DNA from: DASQMT01 sp963839615
GTDB taxonomy: Bacteria; Actinomycetota; Thermoleophilia; Solirubrobacterales; Solirubrobacteraceae
DNA: 64,000 nucleotides
Direction of reading: 5' to 3'
Assembly: GCA_963839615.1 (NCBI GenBank)
Contig: CAWIVY010000002.1
Coordinates: 291,006 to 355,005 of the forward strand
Shown here in pieces: positions 53,955 to 63,231 of the stretch. The translations under genes and the position numbers were made by a program. The notes beneath the pieces are model-generated. The model made no database searches, was not told the origin of the DNA, and worked only from the letters and a program-made list of their open reading frames with translations. How positions within the stretch are numbered: the stretch's first letter is position 1; each line of letters opens with the position of its first letter.

Positions 53955-54752
53955 ATGACCGAGCGCGCCGAGCCCGTCCACATCGGCGACCATTTGCGCG
54001 AATGGCGGCAACGCCGGCACATGAGCCAGCTTGATCTGGCGGGCGAAGCGGAGGTTTCCGCGCGCCATCTCAGCTTCGTCGAAACCGGCCGCGCCGCGCC
54101 GTCGCGGGATATGGTGCTGCGGCTCGCCGAGCGCCTCGACGTGCCCTTGCGCGAACGCAACGTGCTGCTGGTCGCCGCAGGCTTCGCGCCCGCCTTTCCG
54201 CAGCGCCCGCTGGAGGATCCCGCCTTGAAATCAGCCCGTCAGGCGATCGACCTCGTGTCAGGGCCCACGAGCCCAATCCGGCGCTGGCCTATGACCGGCA
54301 CTGGAATCTGGTTACCGCCAACCGCATGGTGGCGCCGCTGCTCGAGGGCGTTCCGGAGCGGCTGCTCGGCCAGCCCTTCAACGTGCTGCGGCTCGCCTTT
54401 CATCCGGAGGGGCTGGCGCCGCGGACGGTCAATCTCGCGGAATGGTGCGCGCATCTGCTCGAGCGCTTGCACCGGCAATGCGAGGCGACGGCCGATCCCG
54501 AGCTGATCAAGCTCTATAACGACCTGAAGAGCTATCCCATCCCGGCGCGCTCGGCGCCGCTGTCGAGCGACAAATGTCGCGATCCCGTTCAAGCTGCGGC
54601 ATGACGGGGGGATACTAAGTTTCTTCTCCACCACCATGGTGTTCGGCACGCCGGTCGATATCACCCTGTCGGAGCTGGCGCTGGAGACGTTCTTTCCGGC
54701 GGACGAGCGCACCGCCGAATGGCTGAGACAGACGGCTGCAAAAGTGGCCTAG
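53955..54752 (+). CDS. XRE-family regulator with MmyB-like ligand domain, frame broken
   Basis: N-terminal Cro/C1-type HTH (HLREWRQRRHMSQLDLAGEA, EVSARHLSFVETGRAAPSRD), then the MmyB-type domain (PNPALAYDRHWNLVTANRMV, VLRLAFHPEGLAPRTVNLAE, TVFGTPVDITLSELALE-like end). Breaks are near 54,255 and 54,575. Regulators of this type often control adjacent oxidoreductases; the flanking genes are a membrane protein (divergent) and a DsbA-family protein (downstream). Confidence 0.8.
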
Positions 54753-54827
54753 CACCCCCAGCACCCTTGCCTCGGGCGGCGTTCGGCTTATCTTCCGACA
54801 AAACCGCACCGCCCGAAGGAGGCGCTC

Positions 54828-55493
54828 ATGAGCACCCTGAAACCGCTCCAGATCGATGTCGTCTCCGACGTGGTGTGCCCCTGGTGCTATATCGGCAAGC
54901 ACCGGATCGAGAGCGCGCTCGCGCTCGTTCCCGACGTTCCGGTCAAGCTGAATTTCCGTCCCTTCTTCCTCAATCCCTGGGTGCCGCGCGAGGGCATCAG
55001 CCGCGAGGACTATCTCACCCAGAAGTTCGGCTCGGTCGAGGCCTATAAGGGTATTGCGGGGCGCGTCGTCGCGGCCGCCAGCGAAGAGGGGCTCGTCTAC
55101 AAGCCCGAGCTGGTCGCGCGCCAGCCCAACACGACCGACTGCCACCGCCTGATCCTGTGGGCCGAGGCGATCGGCAAGGCGCCCGAGATGAAGCAGCGCC
55201 TGATGGAGCTCTATTTCCGCGACGGCGGCGATCTCACCGATGTCAACGTGCTGGTGCAGGCGGCCGCCGATGTCGGCCTCGATGCCGACGACGTGCGCAA
55301 GCGCCTTGCCACCGACGAGGACGTCGCGCGCGTATCGGCAGACGCGCAGGAAGCTGCCGAGAAGGGCATCTCCGGCGTGCCGACCTACGTGTTCGCGCAG
55401 AAATATGCCGTCTCCGGCGCGCAGGATCCGAACATGCTCGCGCGCGCCATCCGCCAGGTCTCGGCGGAGATCAACGCGCAGGCGGCGGAGTAG
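54828..55493 (+). CDS. DsbA-family (FrnE-like) thiol oxidoreductase
   Basis: 221 residues, intact. The active-site CPWC is within VVSDVVCPWCYIGKHRIESA; the helical insert and cis-Pro segment GISGVPTYVFAQKYAVSGAQ are typical of 2-hydroxychromene isomerase/FrnE relatives. There is no signal peptide, so it is cytoplasmic. AAGGAGG precedes the ATG at 54828. One of the few clean genes in block III. Confidence 0.92.
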   Translation: MSTLKPLQIDVVSDVVCPWCYIGKHRIESALALVPDVPVKLNFRPFFLNPWVPREGISREDYLTQKFGSVEAYKGIAGRVVAAASEEGLVYKPELVARQPNTTDCHRLILWAEAIGKAPEMKQRLMELYFRDGGDLTDVNVLVQAAADVGLDADDVRKRLATDEDVARVSADAQEAAEKGISGVPTYVFAQKYAVSGAQDPNMLARAIRQVSAEINAQAAE

Positions 55494-55501
55494 CGTCTAT
55501 T

Positions 55502-56758
55502 CTATTTGCGGAGCAGATGGATCGCGCGGCGCGCTGCTTCGCGCGCGATGTGCGCGCCGTCAGCGCTGCGTGGATCAGTGCCACCATCGGATCGTTCCGC
55601 CGCAGCGGGATCAGCACGTCGCCGATCGCAAAGCGCCCGCGCCAGATCGGGTTGATCATGGGATGATCGGCGCTTGCGGTGGAATCCGCGCTCGCGATGG
55701 CGGGATCGGCGCAGAGATGGCGCGTCAGATCGAGCGTGAGCTGCACGCCCGGCGAATATTTTGCAAAACGCTCGTCGATGCCGAGCTTGAAGAAGAAGGC
55801 GCGGTCCTGATGGCGCAGCACGATGCCGCGCGGCAACCGGCGTCGCGCCGGCGTGCAAGCGTGACGATCTCGCATTGCGCGGTTTCGCGCGAGTGCGGGG
55901 ACGGCGCGGCGGATGAAGGTCGCATCGCCCGCGTCCTGAACCAGCGCGGTGCCGCGCTGGCCCTTCCAGCCGCTGGCTTCGAGCTGCAGGAACGTTTCGA
56001 GCGCGGGCTTGATCTCGTCCGGCTTGCGCGCGACTTCAAAGCGACGGCGCCATGCTCTTCCAGGCGATGGCGCTGCCGGCGCAGCTCCTTGAGCTTCTTG
56101 GTACCGAGCGCCTCGTGCAGCAGCGTCTGTTGCCATCCTGTGTCGCATCGAGGCTGGCGCGGATATAGGAGCCCAGCACGCGCGGCTTCAGGCCGGCGTG
56201 GCCGAGCGCCGACTTGAGCGTGCCATCGCCGCGCCGTCGAGCGCGACGTCGCGCAGGATCAGCGCATGCGCGCCGGCCTCGCGCGCCCGCTGCAGCAGGC
56301 GCGTCGCGGCCTCGATCGAAGCGTCGCGGTCGATCAGCGGGCTGCACAGCGTGCCGTAGGGATGCGCGCTCACCAGCGCGGGCAGGGGGATCTTCCAAGC
56401 CCGCCAGAGCGAGATCACCGGCATCAGGCCGATCAGCCTGGCAGGCCCGTCTGGCGGCTCCGGTTGACTTGGCGCCAATTCGTTGGCGGCCGGTTCGCCC
56501 CACGCACTGAGCGCGTCGGCGCCGGTTCGGCCGGGCGCCGTTGCATTCACGGCGAGTTCCCACGCGGCAATAGTATCCGTTCGGTTCGATCGCGCGTTCG
56601 GCAAGCGCCAGCCATTGCGAAACCGGAACGGAGGTCAGCGGCCCGAGGCCGCGAGGCGGCAAATCCGGTGCTGAAGCCGCGACGGCTTGCGCATGCCGGT
56701 CCGCTTTATCGCTGATCGATCGGTGCGACGGGTCCGCAATGCTCAGCCGCTTCACCAC
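55502..56758 (-). CDS. CelD/BcsL-like GNAT acetyltransferase, frame broken
   Basis: About 410 residues. The N-terminal part is PRGLGPLTSVPVSQWLALAE and VISLWRAWKIPLPALVSAHP. The C-terminal Acetyltransf_6 domain shows ALETFLQLEASGWKGQRGTA, RAFFFKLGIDERFAKYSPGV and DHPMINPIWRGRFAIGDVLI. Family members modify exopolysaccharide or cell-envelope sugars. Several indels, the main ones near 56,590, 56,230, 56,130 and 55,880. The start is taken as a GTG at 56758. Confidence 0.7.
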
Positions 56759-56939
56759 GTTCCAGTTTCCCCGTCGAAATTAAGACGCTGGCATGACAGG
56801 TGCCCCGCGCTTTTTGCGTCCTGAAGGCACGATGCTAGCGGGGAATTCGGAAAATGCTGTTGGGGGGGGAATTCAATTTGATCTTTATCGTTAACCGGTC
56901 ATTGACGACGCGTTCGCATTGAGGTCATAAGGCCACACC

Positions 56940-57218
56940 TTATTCAACCGCTTGGTCGGCACGCATCTCCCTGGCTTGAGTTTCGGCCGAGATGATTGCG
57001 CGCGATCGCAGCCGCTCGAACCGCGCTGCGACGCTTACCTGATTTCCACGCGCCTCTCCGCATTGAGTGGAGCGCACAATTACATTTCCGTGATCAAGGA
57101 ATGTTCGCGTCACTGAAATTAGTCTTGTCGACGGGTGGGCGTGGACAAAACGCAATGCCGGGACGGAACCTATCAGGAAGACAATGACCGAGAAAATACC
57201 GACTGATTTTTTGAACAT
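56940..57218 (-). CDS. Possible small membrane/secreted protein
   Basis: 92 residues with an N-terminal hydrophobic segment (VGIFSVIVFLIGSVPALRFV). There is no clear ribosome site and no family. The surrounding 56,759-57,259 stretch shows nothing else and is less GC-rich than its flanks. Confidence 0.3.
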   Translation of the reverse strand: MFKKSVGIFSVIVFLIGSVPALRFVHAHPSTRLISVTRTFLDHGNVIVRSTQCGEARGNQVSVAARFERLRSRAIISAETQAREMRADQAVE

Positions 57219-57259
57219 ATCGCCCGGATCGCCAATTCAGCGCAGGTGTGGGGGTAACA

Positions 57260-57844
57260 TGGAGTCCAGACTGATCATCGCGAACAAGTGCGGCAAAAAA
57301 TCATTCTGAGCGCGCTGCAACTGTTCAACCGCCACGGTTCACCGCGGCTTCCATCGACGACATCATGGCCGGCGCCGGAATGACGCGCGGCGGCTTCTAT
57401 AGCTATTTCCAGAGCAAGAGCGAGCTCTATGCGGAGACGATCAGCTGTTTCGTCACCGAGAAGCAGGAAGACATCGCAAGTTCCGAGAAGGCCTCGGACC
57501 GCGCGGTCACGCTGCTGCGCGATTACCTGTCGCATCAGCAACTCGATCAACTCGAGGCGAGCTGTCCGCTCATCGGTCTTCCCCAACGATGTCTCGCGAA
57601 CCGATCAATCGGTGCGGGAAGCCCAGGAGTTCCGCGCTACGGATGATGGTAAAGCTCGAAAGGGGCATGAGCCCCAACGGCCAGCCTTCGCGGCAGGTGG
57701 CGCTCTCGCTCACCGCACTCTGTCTTGGCGGCATGGTGCTCGCGCGCGCAATCGAGGATCGCAAGCTCGCTGAAGAGTTGCGCGAAGCGACCATGGCGGT
57801 AGCGATGAACTCGGGGATTTCACGTCAAACTCGTCCGTTCAGAT
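57260..57844 (+). CDS. TetR-family regulator, frame broken
   Basis: HTH region: KIILSALQLFNRHG, then ASIDDIMAGAGMTRGGFYSY and FQSKSELYAETISCFVTE. The C-terminal ligand part is in another frame (RQVALSLTALCLGGMVLARA, AEELREATMAV). Breaks are near 57,300, 57,340, 57,590 and 57,640. The ending SVQIG with TGA at 57842-57844 is plausible. Last plus-strand gene of block III. Confidence 0.7.
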
Positions 57845-58042
57845 CGGCTGATAGAATTCGGAGGCGCAGTTATCCTCGGGCAGCGCGCGCCGCCGGTCGA
57901 TGATGACGCCGTTGTTGATCGAAATGCGATAGGCCTCCTCGCCGAGCGGCTTGCCGGTGGCCGAGGTGAGTTCCGCCTTGACGCAGGACACCAGCCGAGC
58001 CGCGAGTTCGGGGCGGGTTTCGGAAACCTGTACGTTCTGCAT
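57839..58042 (-). CDS. Small alphaproteobacterial hypothetical protein (in-frame with actinobacterial nirA fragment)
   Basis: MQNVQVSETRPELAARLVSC, then GEEAYRISINNGVIIDRRRA to EFYQPI: 67 residues that do not belong to nitrite/sulfite reductase. The open frame continues upstream into the reductase without a stop because the block III/IV junction happens to keep the frame. The start at ATG 58042 is a guess; the real gene may have begun earlier. Confidence 0.45.
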   Translation of the reverse strand: MQNVQVSETRPELAARLVSCVKAELTSATGKPLGEEAYRISINNGVIIDRRRALPEDNCASEFYQPI

Positions 58043-58972
58043 CTGCTCGGCGCCCCAGTCGGCCAGCAGGAACTTGAGCCGCGCCTTCGCCCGCAGCCGG
58101 CGGTAGCCGTAGTCGCGGAACACGCTGATCACCGCGGCCCAGACGTCCGGTACGTCGTCCGGCGCGACCCACGCACCCAGCCGTTCGGCCAGGCGCGGGT
58201 TCGTCGACAGCCCCCCGCCGACCCACAGGTCGTACCCGATGCCGTACTCGGGGTGGACGGTCGCGACGAAGCCGATGTCGTTCGTCTCGTGCACGACGTC
58301 CTGGTCGGATGGCCGGTGATCGCGGATTTGAATTTGCGCGGGAGGTTCGAGAACCGGGTCGCCGATGTAGCGACGGGAGATCTCGCGGATGGTCGGCGTC
58401 GGATCGATCAGGGCGTCCGCGGCGATGCCCGCCACCGGGCTGCCGAGGATCACGCGGGGGACGTCCCCGCAAGCCTCGGTGGTCGAGAGCCCGACCGCTT
58501 CGAGCGCCTGCCAGATCGCTGGCATGTCTTCGATCCGGATCCAGTGCAGCTGGATGTTCTGCCGGTCGGTGAGGTCGGCGGTCCCGCGTCCGTAGACCGT
58601 CGAGATCATCCCGATCGTGCGGACCTGCTCGGTCGTCAGGAAGCCGCCGTCGATGCGGACCCGGAGCATGAAGAACTCGTCCTCGAGCTCGTGCGGCTCC
58701 AGCGTCGCAGTCTTGCCGCCGTCGATCCCGGGCTTGCGCTGGGTGTAGAGCCCCCACCACCGGAACCGGCCGCGAAGATCATCGGGGTCGATGCCGGCGA
58801 AGCCCGTACGGGCGTAGATCGTCTCGATCCGGTGGCGGACGTCGAGCCCGTCGTCGTCGGCCTTCAGCTGCTCGTTATGGTTGAGCGGTACGACCTGGCC
58901 GAGCGCCCATTGCCCCTCGGAACGCTGGGACGGCGGCCCCACGCTCGGGTCGAGGGACGGTGACGCGGTCAT
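58043..58972 (-). CDS. Ferredoxin-dependent nitrite/sulfite reductase, C-terminus lost
   Basis: From ATG 58972. The first ferredoxin-like and siroheme domains are clear: FRWWGLYTQRKPGIDGGKTA, FFMLRVRIDGGFLTTEQVRT, ADLTDRQNIQLHWIRIEDMP, STTEACGDVPRVILGSPVAG, GFVATVHPEYGIGYDLWVGG and RRLRAKARLKFLLADWG. The normal protein is about 560 residues. The second half, with the four Cys that hold the 4Fe-4S cluster and siroheme, is missing because the junction near 58,045 cuts the gene. NirA and Sir cannot be told apart from this part. Confidence 0.8.
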
Positions 58973-59496
58973 GGGTTGGGGTGGGTCGACAGAGCGGTCA
59001 TGGTGGTCCTCGTGTTCGAGGACGCGCGTGCGGAGCCCCGGCGGGAGCGTCGCCAACCGTGCGGGGTGTGGTCCGGCAGGCGAGAACGCAGGCGCCGACG
59101 CGCGCCCGGTTCAGGGGATGCTCGAGTTGCTCAGAAACAGCGGTGGTGGCGGCATCAGGTCCGGGGCGGTCAGCCCTGCGGACACAGTGCGCTGTGGGTG
59201 TGACCAAGATCGATGTGCAGGCGTACGACCAGCGCGAGTGAGTATCGGCTGGGACGCATGGAACAAGGGTAGGCGACGTCTGCCGGGATGGGAAAACCGT
59301 CTCGCCTGGTAGGACGCCACAAACCACCCGTCCGTGAGCCGGGGCGTGCCGATCGCCCGGCGGCGGTGGTCCGCCGGGCTGGTCGGTGTGTATCGGTGGT
59401 GTGTCGGTGGAGCGGGGTCAGTAGTGCGGGGTGAACAGGTCTGCGGGATCGGTGCGACGCTCGGGTGGTTCGGTGTTGATCTTCGGTCCGGACGGT
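58973..59496. other. Intergenic region, no convincing gene
   Basis: About 520 nt between the reductase start and the end of the HNH endonuclease gene. Open frames on both strands are Arg/Pro/Thr-rich shadows. It contains the reductase promoter, which I cannot define. Confidence 0.45.
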
Positions 59497-60875
59497 TCAC
59501 TGGATCGGTGGTGGTTCTGGTGGCGATTTCTCGCGGCTTCCCGGAGTTGGTCTTCGGGGATCGAGGTCCGGTGGGTAGAAGTAGGTGTTCAGTCGCGGTG
59601 TCTGTGTCGGGGTCCGACCAGGGTGGTGGCGTGCACCACACCCGGCCGCCTTTGCGTTCCAGGACCAGCCGTCGATGCGTTGGTGGTGGTAGAAGCAGAC
59701 CCAGCCGATGTCTTCGGCGGTGGTTTGGCCGCCTTTGGCGAAGTCTTCGAAGTGGTGGGCTTGGCAGAACCAGATGGGTTGGTCACAGCCGGGATGACAC
59801 AGCCGCGGTCTTGTGTGGCGGTGACGTATCGGATGGGGAGGGTGGCGAACCGTTCGGTCTGTCCGCAGTAGAGGGGTTGCCCGGCGGCGGTGAACACCAT
59901 GGGCACGATCTTCATCTCGGCGGCCATCCGGATCACGTAGTCGACTGGGACGGTGCCGCCGTTGAGGACGGACACGAGCCCGGTCTGGCGTTCGAGCTGC
60001 TCCAGGGTGGTGGACAGCAGCAGGGTGGCGGGGAGCCCGGCCATCGTCGGGAGCTTGCCGGAGGCGAGGGCGCGCAGGCACAGGTCGCGGAGGGCGTGGA
60101 TCATCCGGGTCGGTTGGGACCGGGTGTCGCGTCCCCGTCTCGGACTTGACGGGTTTGGCGAGTGGCACGAGCGCGGCTTGCAGCGCGGCTTTGGTCTCGG
60201 GGTCGGCGATGCCGCGGAAGGGGGTGAGCCCGTCGGTCCGGGTTTTGCCGAAGAACAGCCCGACCCTGGCTTCTTTCTCGGTCTCGGACGGTTCGGGCCC
60301 GTCCTCGTCCAGGACGCGCAGGGCGTGTTTGCACACCTCGACCAGCTGCTCCGGGCTGCAGCCCTCGGGCGTGGAGCGACCAGGTCGGTTTCGAGCCGGT
60401 CCCGCTGCCCGGTGACTGATCGCGGCCGGGACCCGGCGCATGGTGGTGCTGATCGGGTGCGTCTGCTCACCGGAGAGATACCGTCGCGGACGGCGGCGGC
60501 GACGGCGGCGAGTTTCGGGGCTCGTTGCTGTCCGGTGGTGAGGTCACGCTTCCCGACCTGCTCACTGGCTTGTTTCACCCACTGCCCGGCCTCACCCCGG
60601 GAGAGGTGGAGGGTCTCGCGGAGCAGGATCGCGGTGGAGCGGACCTGGTGGTCGGCGGCGATCCCGCGGGCGTCGATCTCCGCGACGAGGGGGTGCCGGC
60701 ACCGGGAGGCGGCGGATCCCGCTTCGAGCTCGCACCAGGCACGGCAACAGCATCGGGTCGGTGAGCGTCAACGGCTCCACCCCGAGGAGCTCGTCGATCG
60801 CCTCATGGAACCGCTCAACGCCCCGGTCAGCACCCCGAACGGGGAATCGACGGTCGGCTCGAATGGGAAGCTCAT
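59497..60875 (-). CDS. DUF222/HNH endonuclease domain protein, frame broken
   Basis: From MSFPFEPTVDSPFGVLTGAL (ATG 60875). The DUF222 region reads IDARGIAADHQVRSTAILLR, ETLHLSRGEAGQWVKQASEQ, CKHALRVLDEDGPEPSETEK and GIADPETKAALQAALVPLAK. The C-terminal HNH nuclease is GCVIPGCDQPIWFCQAHHFE, IGWVCFYHHQRIDGWSWN with the Cys/His metal residues. Breaks are near 60,810, 60,755, 60,450 and 60,130. These proteins are numerous in Nocardioides and relatives and are often mobile; function unproven. Confidence 0.75.
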
Positions 60876-61183
60876 ACCGTGAACGCTAATCGTGGCCACC
60901 GACAAAACCCGACCCTATCCGGGCGCTCCGGGAAAAGTTTTTCGAACATTTCTTCGGACGTCAGTGTTGTCCACATTGTTTTCCACACCTGTGGACAATT
61001 CAACGGACTATTCACCCACGAATTGTGGAAACCTGCCGACGGTTGGTGAGTGGGGCCGCAGGCCGACAACGGACCCGAGCCCGAGACCACCCTCGTCGTA
61101 GCCAGCGCTCTCCCCACGAGCAGACCCGCAGCCGAGAGCTACGCGGCGGGTCGACTTCCTCCGTCTCGGCTGCCGGCCGACCG

Positions 61184-61374
61184 GGTTTCGAGGCTCGCTG
61201 CGCTCGCACCTCAACCAACGGTGGTGCGGTATCAAGGCTCGCTGCGCTCGCACCTCAACCAGCGGCGGGAGGGGTTTCGAGGCTCGCTGCGCTCGCACCT
61301 CAACCAACAGTGGTGGATCGAGCGCGGCCGCGGTTTCGAGGCTCGCTGCGCTCGCACCTCAACCAACGGTGGTT
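61184..61374. repeat. Four tandem copies of a GGTTTCGAGGCTCGCTGCGC-type intergenic repeat
   Basis: Units at 61184-61225, 61231-61265, 61273-61316 and 61332-61374 share TTTCGAGGCTCGCTGCGCTC and GCACCTCAACCA, separated by 5-15 nt of variable sequence. The 60,876-61,375 gap holds no gene. I recall this unit as a dispersed repeat typical of Nocardioidaceae; it is not a CRISPR (spacers too short and uneven). Confidence 0.7.
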
Positions 61375-61375
61375 G

Positions 61376-63120
61376 CTAGGTCGTGACGATCGCGACGGTC
61401 AGGGCCTCGAGTTCGACGCCGGCGGGGACCGGGTAGGCGGCGCTTCGAGGCGACCAGCACTTCCTCGGCCGGCTCGTCGAGCGGCACGACCTGGGAGGTG
61501 TCGGCGAGGTTGACCACGACGCGGAACCGGCCGCGGTGGACGACGAGCCAGTGCGCGTCCTCGTCGAAGTCGACCGACACGCGGTCGAGCCGCGGGTCGG
61601 CGAGATCGGGCTCGGTCGTGGCGCGAGCTGCGATCAATGCGCGATGCCACTAGAGCATCTCGCGGTGCGGCGGAGCGGTCGCGCTCGGTCCAGTCCAGGC
61701 GTGACGCGCTGCGATGGAACCGCGGCGTCTTGCGGGTCGGGCACCTCGTCGGCGGACCCACCGAAGTCGGCGAACTCGCGCTCGCGCCCTTCGCTCACGC
61801 TCCGCCCAGCTCGGCGTCGGAAGTCGGTGAAGTACCGGAACGGCGTCGACGGCCGCCCACTCCTCGCCCATGAACAGCAGCGGCGTGTACGGCGACAGCA
61901 GCAGCAGGCGCGGCGCGCGACCGCGCAGCCGGCCTCGGGCGACGCAGTGGTGCAGCCGATCGCCGTGCGCGCGGTTCCCGACCTGATCGTGGTTCTGGAG
62001 GCAGACGACGAACCGGACGCGGCCGGAGCCGGTCGCGGCGGTGCCCCGTGGCCGCCGCGGTAGCGCGAGTACTGCCGCCGTGAAGGACACGCCCTGCGTC
62101 GAGCGACTTGGCCGAGGTCGGCCGAGCCGGCGAAGTCGCGCGTAGTAGCCCTCGCGGTCGCCGGTCAGGCAGCGCGTGCAGCGCGTGGTGGAAGTCGTCG
62201 GCCCACGCGCCGTCGAGGCCGCAGCCCGCCGTCGCTCGCGGCCGGATCAGTGCGGGTCGTTGCGATCGTTCTCGGCGATCAGCAGCAGCGGCCGGCCGAG
62301 CCGGGCGCGCGCCGCGCACCCGCTCGGCGAGCTCGTCGAGGAAGTGGCGGGCGCCGTCGTCGTAGATGGCGTGCGATGGCGTCCAGGCGCAGCCCGTCGA
62401 CGTGGTACCTCGTGCAGCCACATGCAGCGCGTTGTCGAGAAGAACCGCGCGCACCGCGTCGCGCCCTCGGCCGTCGAAGTTGAGCGCGTCGCCCCAGGCG
62501 GTCTGGTAGCGGTCGGTGAAGTACGGGCCGAACTCGCGGAGGTAGTTGCCCTCCGGCCCGAGGTGGTTGTAGACGACGTCGAGGAAGACCGCGAGCCCGC
62601 GCGCGTGGCGCGGCGTCGACCAGCCGCGCAGCTCGTCGGGCCCGCCGTAGGCTGCGGGCGGCGGCGAACAGGGCGACGCCGTCGTAGCCCCAGTTCCGCG
62701 CCGCCCGGGAACTGCGCCACGGGCATCAGCTCGATGGCGGTGACCCCCAGGTCGACGCAGGTCGGCGAGCCGCGCGATGACGCCTCGAACGTGCCCTCGG
62801 GCGTGAACGTGCCGACGTGCAGCTCGTAGATGACCGAGGCCGGCGAGCGGCATGCCCCGCCACGCCGTCGGTCGGTCCAGGCGAAGCGGCCGGGGTCGAC
62901 GACGCGGACGGGCCGTGGACGCCGTGCGGGCTGCAACAGCGACGCGCGGGTCGGGCGGGGTCGCCGCCGTCGAGGCGAAAGCGGTAGTCCGTGCCGTGCC
63001 CGGCGTCGGCGACCTCGGCGGGACCACCATCCGCCGTCGTCGGCGCGCATCTGCTGCCGGACGCCGTCGGCCTCGAGCACGACATCGTCGGCTCGCGGGA
63101 GCCCATACTTCGAATCGCAC
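61376..63120 (-). CDS. treZ: Malto-oligosyltrehalose trehalohydrolase, frame broken
   Basis: GH13 enzyme releasing trehalose from maltooligosyl-trehalose. Start MRFEVWAPA (GTG 63120). Followed through many frames: SVIYELHVGTFTPEGTFE, LAVFLDVVYNHLGPEGNYLR, EFGPYFTDRYQTAWGDALNF, LIAENDRNDPH, GLDGAWADDFHHALHAL, VCLQNHDQVGNRAHGDRLHH, LLLSPYTPLLFMGEEWAA and a C-terminal VDFDEDAHWLVVHRGRFRVV to LTVAIVTT. At least ten indels. A treY partner is not in the window. Confidence 0.8.
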
Positions 63121-63231
63121 GCCCAGACCCTTTCATCTGCTGGTCAGTCCGTGCCTGTTTGCCCGACGGGAGGCGATCCTGACCCGCGTCGTCGGGTGGG
63201 CATGATCACGAGTTCACCGAGGAGGTGCGCT

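Noticed and set aside
38009..58045. A 20-kb horizontally acquired genomic island
   Set aside because: Contents are ordinary rhizobial chromosomal genes, both borders cut genes mid-coding, and no integrase or att site lies at the borders; mis-assembly is simpler.
61184..61374. CRISPR array
   Set aside because: Only four units with spacers of 5-15 nt and no cas genes; it is a dispersed intergenic repeat.
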